Assembly (NCBI GenBank): GCA_013399115.1 | Contig: VXAA01003831.1 | Span: 124,001-188,000, forward strand | Source of the DNA: Anseranas semipalmata | Lineage: Eukaryota > Chordata > Aves > Anseriformes > Anseranatidae | DNA: 64,000 nt | Direction of reading: 5' to 3' | Shown here: positions 13,871 to 27,228 of the stretch, in pieces | Layout of the letters: each line of letters opens with the position of its first letter | Numbering within the stretch: the first letter of the stretch is position 1 | Position numbers and translations under genes: made by a program | The notes under the pieces: generated by a model | The model's database searches: none | What the model was told of the DNA's origin: nothing | Seen by the model: the letters and a program-made list of their open reading frames with translations, nothing else

Positions 13871-16800
13871 AATGTCTCTTCTCACAGCGGGATGCTGCCG
13901 CTGTAGTACCAGCCAGCAAAGTCAGTGCAGCCTACTCCCCTATCCTCTCCGAGCCTGTCCAGTTAATCACAGAGAATTTACAGCAGAGACCAAGTCTCTT
14001 GACTGCCAGTACACTGCCAGCGTGGTCAGCCCCATCTCCCCTTCTACTGCAACAGCTGAATGAAGGCTTGCTCAGAAGGCTGCCTTTTCGCATTACTCCT
14101 TCAGGAAAGCCACCAGATCTATTTCCCCACCAATCAGTCCTGCAATGCGTACCTCACTGCTGGGCGATATTACTGGGGGAAGCAGCTGACAGCAGCTGGG
14201 AGCTCTCTTAGTCTGAACAAAGAAAATTGCCTACACACAAAAAGCAGTACTCCCAAAAGCAACATCACAAGCCCCCTCACTCTATAGGCATGTTTAAATT
14301 TCTTCTGAATACCTCACAAACAAAGCACATTGCATTTTCAGGGGAAAAAGAGGTCAATACAAACTGGTAGGATGTTTGCTTTGTAATTCCATCTCCATTT
14401 CTGTATTTCAGCATCTGAACACAGGAAAAATAATTTTGTAATAACACTAGAATGATTTAGTCTTTGTAAGTATATTTAAGACAGGTGAAGTACTTAGGTA
14501 GCCATAAGTAGTGAAGACAATGAAGAACAGAAGCTGTCCACTGTACTTCCTAAAATAGATCAACATAACTTTCTAAACACAAAATACATAGAGGTTCCTA
14601 AATTTCATTTAGGAACATTTATCTCACAATTCTTGTGCACTGCAGTGTGTATTATTCTCAATGCTGTGATACATACCCTGTCACGTCAACTGCTCGGGTG
14701 TACATCAAGCATCACCAACAGACAAAGTGCTACAGTATACAGATGTGCCTATTTTGGAAGCAGTTGGATCACTTTTCCCTACGAGGTCAGGGATTTAGGA
14801 CCAAAAGAATAGCTCTACTGTTTGCTATCCAGCTGAGAACAGCCTAGATTCCCTCTTGTCCAACTCTGTAAAATTAATCATTAAGAATTAAATCACCCCC
14901 ACCACCACCACTTTCAACTAGCTGCAGGGGAAGAGGAGAGCAGGTAACATGCTCTCATTATGACACTGAATTTTTTATCGGTATTTATGACAATCCAAAG
15001 CTTATCATTTGTTGGCAAGCCTTTCCTTTATTCACTTACTTCACTTCCCCTTCTTCCACTGGAAAGGAATTCCATGTTAAAGAAACTTAAAAAAAATAAA
15101 AAATAAAAATGAGAATGTCCACTTCCAAAAGACTTTTTTAATCCCTAAAATAAATAAATTTAGTATAGAGATCTTGCCTTTTTTTTCCTCAGACAAATTG
15201 GCAGGCATACTAAGGCATGTGGGTTTAAAACTATTCTGTCCAGTTACTTTTATTTTCTTCCTCCACACTGGATATCAAAATTCAAATCCATTGCTTTTAC
15301 TCATCCAAATAATTCTGTGAATACTTGCCTTTTCTCATAGGAAAAAAAAAAAAATAAGACTTTTATATTTTAGGGTCCTAAGTAGAATCAATTGAGTTAG
15401 GAACAATTTTGCTCTCAAAGAAGGTCATGAAGAAGTAGCCAAAATAAAGCTTCAGATGGAAATCCCCAGCTAATCTGGTACACTATCCTGAACTCTCTGA
15501 CAAAAAATCCCCTTGATAGTGTCTTTTTTCCCATTCTTATGTGTAGCCTCTTTAAATAAAGTTTTTGTCTCTGTGGTTGCTGTAAAAACACCTAAAAATG
15601 AGAACAGTAAAGGCCAATACAGCAAAATGCTAGACAACCTGAAGTTACAAAGTAAGTGATGTGCGTGAGCTGCCAGCTTTTGGGACATGCATGTGACTTT
15701 TATTCCTGAAGCTGGTGATACTGAAAAATTAATCTTCAGACTTGATCAAATTAGTTTTTATTACACACTTTCAGGCTTTGTATAATCCCTAGCACAACAG
15801 ACATATATCCTGTTTTGAATATCACGAAGTTCTGTTACCCTTACTTTGCCTTGGGGAAAGAGAGATACAGAGAAGCTAAAAATACTCCCTAGGGCTGCAG
15901 AAGCAGCTTGTGGCAGAATAGGGAATGGACTTCTGTTCACGAGCATGAAGCCAGCCCCATGCACCTGCAGCTGTACTGGATACTGGCTACAGCATCCTCC
16001 TCACATCATCATGCAGTATCCTCCTCCACATTAGCAACAAACTGAACTCGTCTTTGGACAGACCCTTCAAGGCAGGCTGAAGTACTTGGACCTGCTGGCA
16101 ATTCAGTTTGTAGCTTGGGGAGCAGGTGGGTGTGCAATGGGAGGGGAACCACTGGGAGGCAGTGATCAAGTGGGATTCTTCAGACAGAAATGACAGCCCT
16201 GGAGAGGTGTGTGGCATGGCAGTGCATGTCCAGAAGCAACATTATACCTCCATTTCTCAGACATTCTCCCTTTGGACAGGATGCAATGTCCACAGCTTCA
16301 TGTCTTAAAAGGTTTAATAAGAAGTCTGCAGAACAACTAGAAAAATAAAACCCTAGACTGCACAATGTGAAAGTTCGTAATTTAACCTAAAAGAATAAAA
16401 AAAGTGTATTTTATTTTTACCACAGAGTCAGAATCTAGGCTGTGCTGAGTTTCTTGTCAAGGGAAAAGAAATTCATTGGAACTTGTAATTCTTCCTTGAT
16501 TATCCATCTAGATCCATGGTCCTGACTTAGATGTGAGAAGTTCCCACAGGTTTTAAAGGCACTGGGAGAGGGGCCAAGGGGGACAACATTTTTCCTGAAG
16601 AAAAATAAAAGGGGATGAGTATAGAAAAACAAAAGAAGTACCTGCAACAGATACTTGCTTAACAAAATAAAGTTTTATTTACATTATGCATAACACACCT
16701 CTTAGTCTGAAAAGGATTTGGCAGTACTAGATATGTTTGCATGAAACGAAGTATAAAATACATTTGAATATTACATCGAATATTGAGAGGGTTCTATTAA

Positions 16801-18350
16801 GAGATGCTTCTGTTAATAGGTACCAATGACATATGTCTAGAATAGAAAAAAAATAAAACACTGAAAGAGATAAAGTACCAGTATCGTTAGTTTGTAAACA
16901 AAGAAGAAAGATTTCAGAAACAAGGATGTGCACAGGTACTTCATTCAATCATCAAAATAAAGGAGATGCTTCTGGTGAAAAAATCTTAGTCAAGAAACAT
17001 CATATGCCAATATATAGACATGATTGTGTATGTAGCATAGGATTGAGAATAATACAGACTGCAGGAACTGTGTCTTGTCTGATATTGCAGGTTCCAAAAT
17101 GAAGTTGTTTACTCAAACTATTTTTAACTGTAGAAAGAATTCCAATAAATAAAAGTACAGTGATAGTATTTTTATCATTACGCTAACAATTATTGTCTAT
17201 TCTGAGAATAATACATAATGTAAATTTCTTTTCAATTTTTCTCCAGAATTTTCCTTTCCACTATTTCTAAATAAGGCCTGGAAAAACAAAATCAGAAAAA
17301 CTAAAGTAATCTTTTATTCTGAAACATTTTGGGATTTTTTTCCCCCCAAACACAGGCACTTTTGCATTTCAGGGGTTCTAGATGCTGTGATCTGTATCAA
17401 CTGTTCAAAGTCCTTAAAAAAGAAACACTATGTCAGCTGGGCACAGCCACATAACTTTATGGGATTCGGTCAACCTCCCATTCTTATTCCCACTTCTTTG
17501 AAAACATCTCTGGACTAAAAGATCCCCCCCAGTAGTCTGTCTCCTGTACACTGTTCACTTAACAGTGGGAAATATTAAAACAAACCCTACAGAAAACCAG
17601 TTCCCTTGTATTCTGTCAATAACTTTTTGGAAGATGTCTCTTTATTAATGTGCCTTTATTATTTAAAAAAAAATCTCCCTTTGATCACTCAGCTTAAAGC
17701 CTCAATAGGTGTTTTGCCCCTGCTAACTACCTTGATCACTAGCTGGATAGCTTCTCAGCTGTCAACACATCCAGAGGTTTTCAATGTTCTCCTGACATTA
17801 GACCACAGCACACATTTTCACTTGCTATATTTCAATTGACTAATTTTTTAGGAAGCTATCAGCCCTTCACCACTAAGTTCCAACATCTAAATAAACGTGT
17901 ATGAAAAAAACAAAAATGGTTAGAGACATGACAGTTGACTTTCAGTCTACAGAACAGGGTAACACCAGCTGTAAGGAAAACAGTAAAGGCAATCTGACCA
18001 GCCTCTTTTTTTCCCTTGGCAAATCTGCTAATATCAAGTAACCCTCAAAAGATGAAACTCCTTTTTACTCTGCTGACAGAAAAGTTAGACTGCTAACTAT
18101 GCAGGTAATAATTCTTAACTAACAGAACTCATTCCTCATGTCATAAACAAATTGCCAGAACACCCTAAGAGCAAGAAAAGACGCACAGACCATACTGACT
18201 TTTTGCATCATGCTCCCTCCACTTTCTCATCGCGTGTAGACTTGGAAGGGGATGCCACGGACATTGCTCTAATTACCTACAGCCATCAGCAGGAGAGCTT
18301 GACCCCTAGTACAGCGGGACCAGCACAGGTGCTCCTGAAGACCAAAGCTT
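13871..18350. other. Noncoding, AT-rich; no gene seen
   Basis: Short overlapping open frames only. A perfect 10-bp-stem hairpin lies at 14593-14615. A/T runs occur near 15085-15110 and 15342-15353. Nothing recognisable as a transposon or gene was found. Confidence 0.65.
14593..14615. repeat. Perfect inverted repeat (10-bp stem, 3-nt loop)
   Basis: GTTCCTAAAT (14593-14602), loop TTC, then ATTTAGGAAC (14606-14615). A stem this short can occur by chance in a window of this size. Confidence 0.85.
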
Positions 18351-18620
18351 TGCAGCCCCACCAGGACAGCCTGGAGTGTGCGATTCGTGCCGCTCATCCT
18401 CTCGCTCACAGGAAGCAGATGTGGCCATGAAGTTCCCAACTTCAGCCCACCGGCGCATCAGCGCTCCTCCGCCTCTCCCATGGGATAAAGGGCAGCGGCT
18501 GCTCCTGCCGCAGCAGGAGCACATCTCTGCTGGCCGGCTCGAGCCCGGCCACGCTCCTGCTTCAACACGCAGGTGCCAGCAGCCAGCTCAAGGCAAACGG
18601 TCCTGGTTCATCTCCAAGCC
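18351..18620. other. GC-rich, CpG-containing patch
   Basis: A local GC-rich segment with several CpG sites lies between AT-rich flanks. Open frames of 70-95 codons overlap on both strands and show no known domain. Promoter, exon or simple compositional patch cannot be told apart from the sequence alone. Confidence 0.35.
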
Positions 18621-21600
18621 ATTACGTGAAGGAGGAAACAGCCAGGGAAGAAAAAGCTGGTGATGCTTCCAGCCTGGTCCACAATTCACCACAGGAAAGC
18701 AGGTGTAAGGAGAGGACTGCAACACCAGCCATCCCACTGGGAGCACAGCACCTATGGGGGAATATCTCAGTGCAGAGGTTGGTCTCATCCAGCCAATACT
18801 TTCAGAAATATTCCTCTACATAGCTGGTATTGCAGTCTTTCACCACAACGGGCAAAGTGCCTTGACTCTTTTATGGCTCCTTCCCTTCTGCGCCTCCCCA
18901 TATGTACACACGCCAAGAACCAGTCCAAAGAAACTTACAGAGACCTGTGTAAGATCAGGCTTTTCATGACAGACCCAGTTCTACACTTAAGAAAAGGGTC
19001 ACAAGGTAATTCCAGCAGCCAGACAAATTCTGAAGTATCAAAAATACTATTTTGAAGTACCAAATTCAGTCAAATGACTGAGCGGACAACTGTCCCACCA
19101 ATTATCTCACTTGACATTAGGCTATCAGAAAGAAGCACACAGAACTGGCCACCACCACTGACAACTACAAGATTGGTTAATTATGAAGATACATCATAAA
19201 TCTGCCTGTAGCATAGCGTGATTCACATTTAAAAAATGCTTTCTTGGCAGTTTCCATGTAATACGATAAATCTAAGAGTAGGAATTCTGCACTTTACACT
19301 TCCTAACACAGTAAACAATAATGACGAGAAACAGATCACTTTATACCCAATATTATAAATTCATTTTAACTAGTTTTGTTGTATCCAAGCTCTCCATTTG
19401 AAGTAAAATTCCAGAACTTCATTAGTTGTCTTCAGGTATAGAAAAACTCATAAAAGATGTTCATGTTTTAAGTACATCACAACATTCAATTCTTTTCAGC
19501 AGTGCTTCGTCCAATAGCATGTGAAACTTCACTGAGAACTCATCCTCCACCTTCATGACTGATTTGATATGATTTATGTATCTCCAGATTTAGAACTGTG
19601 AAATAATTTGTTGGGCAGCTGAACCACATTTATCAGAAATTGAAGGGCATTATCAAAAACAATACAAGATATGACATAGCCACATATGCACATTCCCATA
19701 TCAATCAATTTCCCGCATTTCATTTGGACAATATACATACACACTGTGCCATGTACAAACCCATTTCATCATTCCATGTAATTGCACATTAGCATTGCCA
19801 TGACGGAAAGCATCCGAGCAAGCACAGAGAGGGAAATCCAGAACTTTTCATGTTTAGCTCATGAAATGTTCAAACTTTAGTCTACTATAATGAATGCAGA
19901 TTTACAAAGACAAAGAATAGCTTATGGGTCCTATGGTATAGGGTAACAGTCCAGCTAAAATCTTCCTCAGTTTCGACCCATGCAGCTTTCTGGCTTTGCC
20001 CTGCCACCATCATCTTTTTTGGCCTGCTTGATGCTCTAGGAAAAAAAATCCATGTCCTTAGCAACTTCAGCTACTCTAAAAATGAATTCAACGGAAGCTG
20101 ACATCATTGTCAACCTGCAGATGATTACTCTGCACCTGACAGGACTAAGGCCACTGAGCTAGCATCACTGCCAGGTTGGCAACCGTCTGCAGGCATGCCT
20201 CATGGGCTACTACTCACAGCTTTTCTATGCTCATGACACTTCCATTTTTTTCCAGATCACGAGCTGTTTCCCAGCCACACACCATTCCTGGAAAATGCAT
20301 CAAAGTCAGCATCCACTGTTTGTCTGACCAGTGTGAATCAGAGCACATTTTCAAAGGCATGTCCCCAGCAAGATGAATGTGTTTTTCTGCATGATTTGAA
20401 CTATTATTTTGGCATTCTCAAGGGCATGAGCTGAGACATTTTTTAACCCAAAGACGTTAGGCGTCGGTACAACATTTGCTGTATCACCAAGGTCCATAAT
20501 GGGAAGTAAGTTTCAAAATAGCAATAGAAAGTCAGTAAAATTATGTCACATAGGAATTAACGTCATCAGAACCCACGTCTGAGTCTTCACCCACTGGGAC
20601 TTTCCAGGAATGGCCAGAAGAACAACCTCGTCCAACCTGGGACAGCCAGCTGCGGGTCCCTGAAACTGGTGGCAGGGGCCAGGAGCCAGAGTCTGCTCCC
20701 ACAGTTGATCTCCAGCTGATCAAAACATCAAGTCCATAGCTCCAGCACTTAGTCCTTTCCCTCTTTTCTGATTTTTTTTTTATTCCACTTTTTGAAAATC
20801 TCTTCTGATCTCTGTCTTCTGGGATGTTTCTCGTCCTGGTTTCTACTCTGGTCCCTTGGGATCAGTCATGCAGCCTTGACTCCTCACAATCGCTGTATCA
20901 TTTTAACACAGGATAAGAACATAGACTTCCTAGGATAACATTAAGCCTTTTATTTGCTTCTTGCTTTCATTTACACCTCTTGCTACTCCCCAGTTTTCTT
21001 TAAACATTTCCATGGTGATTCCAAAAATGCAGCTAATAACAAATATACAGTTAATAGACTTTTGCTAAAAAAAAAAATGGTAGTTTCAATTAAAAAAAAA
21101 AAAAAAGATAATTTACTCAAGCAAGGCTGTAATATTACAAGCATTTACATAGTTTTAGTCTTCCTTGCCTGTTTTTGCAAACTGTTAAAAAACACACGTG
21201 TTTGAGTATTTACAGCTAAAACACCTTCTGAGTTTTGGCCCTGAATACTGCCTGCACACGCATCCTGGCTTTATGGCAGCCAGAATTTATCCTTTTTTAT
21301 TCTACTAGCAGATAACTGACTTGCCATTGCCATAAAAGGGACAGAGCTTCAAGCACAATATGAAAATTCCTGGAATGTTTGAGTCAACCTCACTTAGCTT
21401 ATTTTTCCCTTAATATGTGCACTATGAATGCAAACCATTAATGTACTAATTTTTCTTCATACTTTTGTTCTAATTCTTTAGGGCCCCATAAGTCCATGCC
21501 AGTGTATTTTTTCAGCCTTATTTGGGTTTCATTACAATCTTAGAATTTGTTTCAATGCTTTTAGATTACCAAATATTTCAATAGAAGTCTTCAGTAGACT

Positions 21601-24600
21601 AGAAGTTTTCTTCCATTAGATAAACAACAAGACTAGTAAGACCAAAAGACTTCAAATATCCAGGCAGCACATAGCTATCCAGTGAAAATGGGCTAATTTG
21701 TTTTATGCCTTAGCTACAAGTGAAACATCGTCTGAAGAAATACATGACAAAAGAAAAAAAAAATAAAAGCCATTCTTATTCTGGCATCTGTTTACTAAAT
21801 TAGGGACTCCATAGATTATCTATCAAAATACTGCTACAAATAAAACAATACAAGTCATTTTCCTCTAAGTTAGTGATTATTTGAATGAAAGATTACATAC
21901 TTCACTGTGAATTTCCAAGTGAATATTTATAGAAATACTCCTCACAAAAGAACAGCATCAACTATATTGACGAATTAGAACACGTTCATCCACTAAACTA
22001 TCTAGAAATGCTCCATCAGGTTCATGCCCTGGTGCAAAGGCAACATCCTCATATACAAGAAGGCATACAAGAGGGCACTGTGGCTAGTAGGATGGATGAC
22101 CCTGCTAGTAAAACCACAGACCTTTCATGTAGCCAGAGATAAGATTATAAACTCCACAGCAGCTGAGAAGAACAGGGGCAGAGAAAAGGTTGGACACTTG
22201 TTTTTTAAAGGTGGTAGAGGAGATGCAATGTTAGCCACCTCAGGTCTTTTTCTTCTAGCAAATGCAGGGGAACACCATTAGACTTCTGGCAGCTTTCAAA
22301 GATGTTCAACATCCAGAACTAATTTGCGGTTTTCATCATATCTCAGTTCAGAGATGAAGTATGGAGTCTCAAAACGCAGACTTTTCAGCACATCGCTTCT
22401 GCTAACACTTAAATAGCAGACACAGTTCTCCACTAGGGTGACAAAACTTTACCTAAGAACTTATTTTTGCTTCCCAGTTGTTGAGATTGAAATGTTCTTT
22501 AAGCAGGTATAAATTACTGTCTGTTTTACAGATAGGACAATCGATATTTTGTCCCATGGTTCTTCTATAGGCTATTATCTCTACTGAATGCAAAAGACCT
22601 AACCCACTAGGCTTTTGATTAAAATATTCTAGTTGTTGCTACTAATCCTTGTGTATTAATTTTTGTATTTATTTTATAACTTTGATAATTTATTCCGCCA
22701 GCTCCTTCTCAGCCATCTTGAAAACCTTCGACATCTTGTATCTGTCACTGTTACTAGCAAGATGAAAGCCACAAAAAGATGAAAGAAAAGGAATGATTAT
22801 TTTGCAATTTGTTTACTCTGTATACTTGACAGCACTTTGTGTTTCATGGACTACATTGTTCTGCTGATGATGCACACCCTTCCTCAGACCCTGCAAGGGG
22901 CTGTTTGCCAGCAAAAGCAGCGGTGAAGGTGAAGGCAGCAGGAGTGTGCACGGACAGAAAAGGCAGAGGAAAGGAGAGGAACAGAGGATGTTTAGTAGTT
23001 CTCTTGGATCCACCCAAAAACTCCAACCTACATAGTATTCCATAAAACAAGCTGAATAACTTTGTTAAAAACACAGCTACACTTTCTACAAGTTAGTTTG
23101 GTACAATGTCATAAAATCTTATTCCATCTAATTCAGAAAATGTGTCTGGACAGGATCCTTTATAAGCTACACGAAGGAAACTTCAAAAGGAAAAAATAAA
23201 ATCCATCTTTTTCCCACTTTTCTCTGGCTTCTCTCTTTTCATCTTTGGCTGTGCCTTTTCTACCATATTACTGTAAGGCAATCCAGGAAAAAAAAAAAAA
23301 AAGAGCTTTTTTTGTGGGCTGTGAGGCCAGGCTGACTCATCTCCATCCAAGTGGATTCCCACGCTCCAGGCTCCCACGGCACCTGTTGCCTGCTGCGACA
23401 CAGCAGCACCTTGGACGAGTAATGCACTGATGCTACTGAAACACAGCAGCACGGGAATACCAGCAGCACCACAATTTTTGTCTGAACCCATAGGTAAAAG
23501 GTTTCGTATGCTTGACAACCTGGCAAATCCAAGGTGAGAAGAAGTATTTCCTACCATCTCCACACACTCACCTAAGTTAAGAAGAGTTCATACAACCTTA
23601 AGGCTTCCTGTGTTTTTTGCCCGTGTTGGAAATGTGATGGAGGTAGGCACGACGGGATGCAGGCTGTAAGAGGTTTCCAAAAAACCCCCAGTGGAGACAT
23701 TTGATCAATCAAAGCAGTAAGAAGTGAATCTAGAGCAGAATAGAGTATAGCAGACGTAGAAGGGATCGGAAGGTAAGGTGCTTTTAAATACACACTTCTG
23801 CACTTTTTCCTTTTTCTTTTTTTTTTTGCTTTAGAAAGTTTATGCAGCTCTGCCTTCTGTAAGAGAGTATCTCAGAGATAAATGAAGGTTAAACAGTCAT
23901 CTTTTCAGTCTTAGAAATACTTATTCAATACTGTTTAGTTGTATACACATACTTTTCTCTATACTATATATAAACTTAAAGCTGAAATGGACACATTTTT
24001 TTTCTGATGAAATCTGTTGATCATCCTTTATCTGTTTATACATGTCAGAGAGTAACAGCAGAGAGTGGATTTTTGTATTTTCTACGTATATTCTTTATAA
24101 AGTACACATTTCCCTTTCGCTTTACTGCAAGTCACTTCAGATTAGAACGGCACAATGACAGTAACTGACATATATTGACGATGTTTCAATTTGTTCTGTA
24201 TTTTATGTCCACATTGTCCAAGATACTGCTATATAAAGACTCTTGGAGGGCTAACGCCACATACTTTTCTGATGTATTACATTACCAAGAATAATCCCAG
24301 CTGGTCACAACCCAGAGAAGTCAAAATTTATCTTCCCACAAACATCGTTAAATTGTAGCAGTGCTTCATACGTTCAACTGCTCCCTATCTACACTGGTTG
24401 CTATTTAGGTCAGGTTATAGCCCATGCCCAAATTTCTCCCTTTGACCAAATTTTGCAAGGTGTCAAATGCCTTTGTAATGGGAAAGTCAACGGAAATTCT
24501 GGGAAGGGAGCACTATGTAACTTTTAAACACTGATGAAGTAAGTCAATTTATTCTCATGGTGAGGTTGTTGAATCTTCCTTTGTTTAGTCTAGTTCTATA

Positions 24601-24820
24601 AAAAGAACAATATTCATAAGCCTATCCCTAGAGATGGTTTCTGACATTTTTAAACAATTGTCTTAGCTGCCTGCAGCAGCTCTCCGACATTTCTCTACAT
24701 GATCATGACAACTGACAGCATATATGTCCAGCACAACCTCAGACAGGATACAACCTAACTATATCCCAGGACTACATACGCTAAGCAGATGAGCTGCGAT
24801 GAAACGCTGCAGTAGTTCTG
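18621..24820. other. Noncoding, AT-rich; no gene seen
   Basis: No supported gene. A-runs occur at about 21068-21078, 21092-21105 and 23289-23302. A segment at 20541-20740 is GC-richer than its surroundings with a 60-codon minus-strand frame, but it matches no family I recognise. The remainder is AT-rich with short random frames. Confidence 0.65.
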
Positions 24821-25620
24821 AGGACATTTAACACACCCAAACACCCAGAAGTGAGAACTGTGCTACTTGGGATGACGGTCCAGAAATGCACTTGCGCGTG
24901 CTGACGCTGAGCAGCTGGCTGCAGGAATGGGCTGACGAAGATGAGTCAGGATTGCTCGGGGAGGCTGGACGGAGATCTCTGAGTGTACTCAGCTGGTGGT
25001 GCTCAAACACAGCTGGCAGCAACCAGGTATGTGCTCCTGAAATAACCCGTCTCCCCTGACCCCTGCCACCCTCTCCCCTCCCGAAACCGCTGCTCACAAC
25101 CAGGTGCTGGCTCAGCTCTGAGGCCAGAGCCCCTTTCCGAAATGCAAGCGGGCAACCTTGAATACCTGAGGAATGGAGAACTGGGTTACTCTTACTTTGA
25201 CATAGGACTGGAGGAGCAGCCACCACTGTGCCCCTCTCATGTAGCAGTGGTGTCCCTGTGGGAGCTGGGAAATCCATCCCAATTCCCCTTCTGCCCAGAG
25301 GAATTCATCCACCTCTCCCACCTCCTGGACAAGTGCAGCTCCTATAACCACAAGGCTACAGACTACTCTAGGAATCACATGGGAGGAGAAGAAGACATCC
25401 CTGTCTCCTGGCTGGAAGGCCACCTTTCTGTCCATGCTCTCATCTCTCTCTGCAGCGCACCCTCGGCCACCCCAGGTCTCACACCCCTTCCTACCAAGCC
25501 ACCCAGCTCCCACAGGAACAAGGAAGAGTGCTGTCCTTCACACCTTCTTGTGCCCCACCATAGCCTGGCAGGGGGAATTGACCCTCATCCCCCCTTTCCC
25601 AGGGATGCCTTCTAGCCTGA
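24821..25620. other. Moderately GC-rich segment with overlapping open frames, gene unsupported
   Basis: A 157-codon + frame (25142-25615) overlaps minus frames of 149 codons (24828-25277) and 133 codons (25112-25513). The + frame is rich in Pro, Ser and His and shows no domain, signal peptide or membrane segment that I recognise. Long frames on both strands of one GC-rich segment favour a compositional explanation. A lineage-specific exon or an unclassified repeat remains possible. Confidence 0.35.
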
Positions 25621-27039
25621 GAGGTGCTTAACTCACTGGAAGTCATTTGGGTCTCTCCTTCTGGCCACATTTTCTGAATTAAAGTAACCATACCTCCATC
25701 CTGAACTGAAACTTGTCAGGGTTTGTTAGACGTGCTCTTAGTGTCAACAAGACAAGTCCTTGAGGACATTTAGGAACAAGGATGTCAAATGGCCTTGAGG
25801 GAGAGGTGAGATGAGTCTCTCAACACCAAAGACAGCTGCAGTCCTAGGCACGAATGACTGCAGAAGGCAGGTGCCCAACCTAGCCTGATTTCACTAGTGA
25901 AGGCACACCTAAGTGAAATGCTGTTGGTCATCCAGGCCTCTTTAGTCATTTCTTTTATCTGCCCTTGGTTTACCTGCCTTTATCTCAATAAACCATTTTC
26001 AACAAAATCAGAACAGAAAAATCATTCAGACTAGCTGGGAGCAGCTTTTTTGTTTCTTTTTCTTGCTTTTGGCCTAGAATTGCGTGCGTCAGATTGCGGC
26101 CCAGAAATTATTTAAAAAGAGGAGGGTGACGAGAGGAAGGCATGAGGGCGACAGGGCAGAGCAGCCCCAGCCCAGCCTCCCCCGGGGCACGCGCCCCAGG
26201 CAGGGCTCACCCGGGGACAGGGACCTCCTGGCCTCCCGTCAGCACCCAGCCTGCTCGCACCAAGGGCCATCCGCCCCAGTGCTTAAATGCGGCCAGAAGG
26301 TCTTGCTCCCTTTCGTAAAACACGCAGAATGCATCTGCAGTGGTGTGGAGAGGGTATCAAAACATGAAACCAGGATTTCCATGGCCTTGTCATCTCTCAA
26401 CCAAGCAGTACTAATGTTAGGAAACAGACTTTCTCCAAAGGAAATGGCAGCTCGAAGAGTGTCAGAAATGAGAGCCCCTGCAGAGATCCATCAAAACAAG
26501 TTTCTCCTGTAACTGCCTCATGGGAGCAGTCTCTCAGCCTGACCTTCAAACACCGTAATCTGCTGCCCTGTCTTCTACTCTGCTCTCCTCACAATTTGAA
26601 AATTAATCTCCTGAGAAAAACACAGAACAGTACAAAAGCCCAAATCAGCTATAATTAATATTTCAATGATAGTGGGTCAACAAAAAACGCATTGAGCTTC
26701 AAGGGCCACGCGTGGGTGCACTTCATAGTGCCATATTACACCCCAACAAGGTCCTTGTGGGAGCTGCAAAGGAGCGGTCCCCTGTCCTGCACTAAAGCAC
26801 AGGATTCTGACAGCAGCTGGCTCAAGGCCGGCTTTGCCGCTTCAAATGCCTGTAAGAGCAGCCCTTCCAAATCTCCTCCTCGTATGTATTTAATCACAAA
26901 TATGTCAGTGATAAAAAGAGTTTTTTTACCATCAGCTCTGTTACTCTGCAACACAGCACGAGCTGCTTCTGCTACATTTGCCTTCACAGACATGACCTCA
27001 AGTTTCAGCTAGTCACTCCTGCACAACCACGATGAGGAC
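25621..27039. other. Noncoding, mixed composition; unassigned 142-codon frame
   Basis: A + frame of 142 codons (26084-26512) begins in GC-rich, Arg/Pro-coding sequence and continues into average-composition DNA. It matches no family I know. An AATAAA lies near 25987-25992, close to the end of a less AT-rich segment. I saw no matching LTR termini, so no element is called. Confidence 0.35.
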
Positions 27040-27228
27040 ATATGAAACACTTCTACGGAGCACTGGGACAGGTTCCACTGAGGGGCTGTGGGATCTCCCC
27101 CTTGGCGATGCCTGAAACCCCACAGGACACGGCCCTGAGCAGCCTGCTGTAGGTGAGCCTGCTCCGAGCAGAGGGCTGGACAAGACATTTCCAGAGGTGC
27201 CCCCCAGCCTCGGTGATTCTGTGATGAA
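27040..27228 (+). mobile_element. CR1 LINE, short 3'-terminal fragment
   Basis: This is the 3' tail of a CR1 non-LTR retrotransposon in + orientation. It runs through CACTGGGACAGG, the diverged GGATCTCCCCCTTGG segment, GACACGGCCCTGAGCAGCCTGC and GAGCAGAGGGCTGGACAAG, and ends in GGTGATTCTGTGATG, the position of the CR1 terminal ATTCTGTGATT-type repeat. Only about 190 bp remain, so it is strongly 5'-truncated, the usual fate of CR1 insertions. The sequence has diverged noticeably from typical CR1 tails, which suggests an older insertion than the long copies at 44 and 51 kb. It has no coding capacity. Confidence 0.85.

Noticed and set aside
20541..20740. A coding exon or CR1-related fragment on the minus strand
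   Set aside because: The 60-codon frame lacks a recognisable domain, no convincing splice sites were identified, and the sequence does not follow the CR1 3' landmarks.
25690..26000. A retroviral LTR ending near the AATAAA at about 25987
   Set aside because: I found no matching TG...CA termini, target-site duplication, primer-binding site or retroviral frames nearby.
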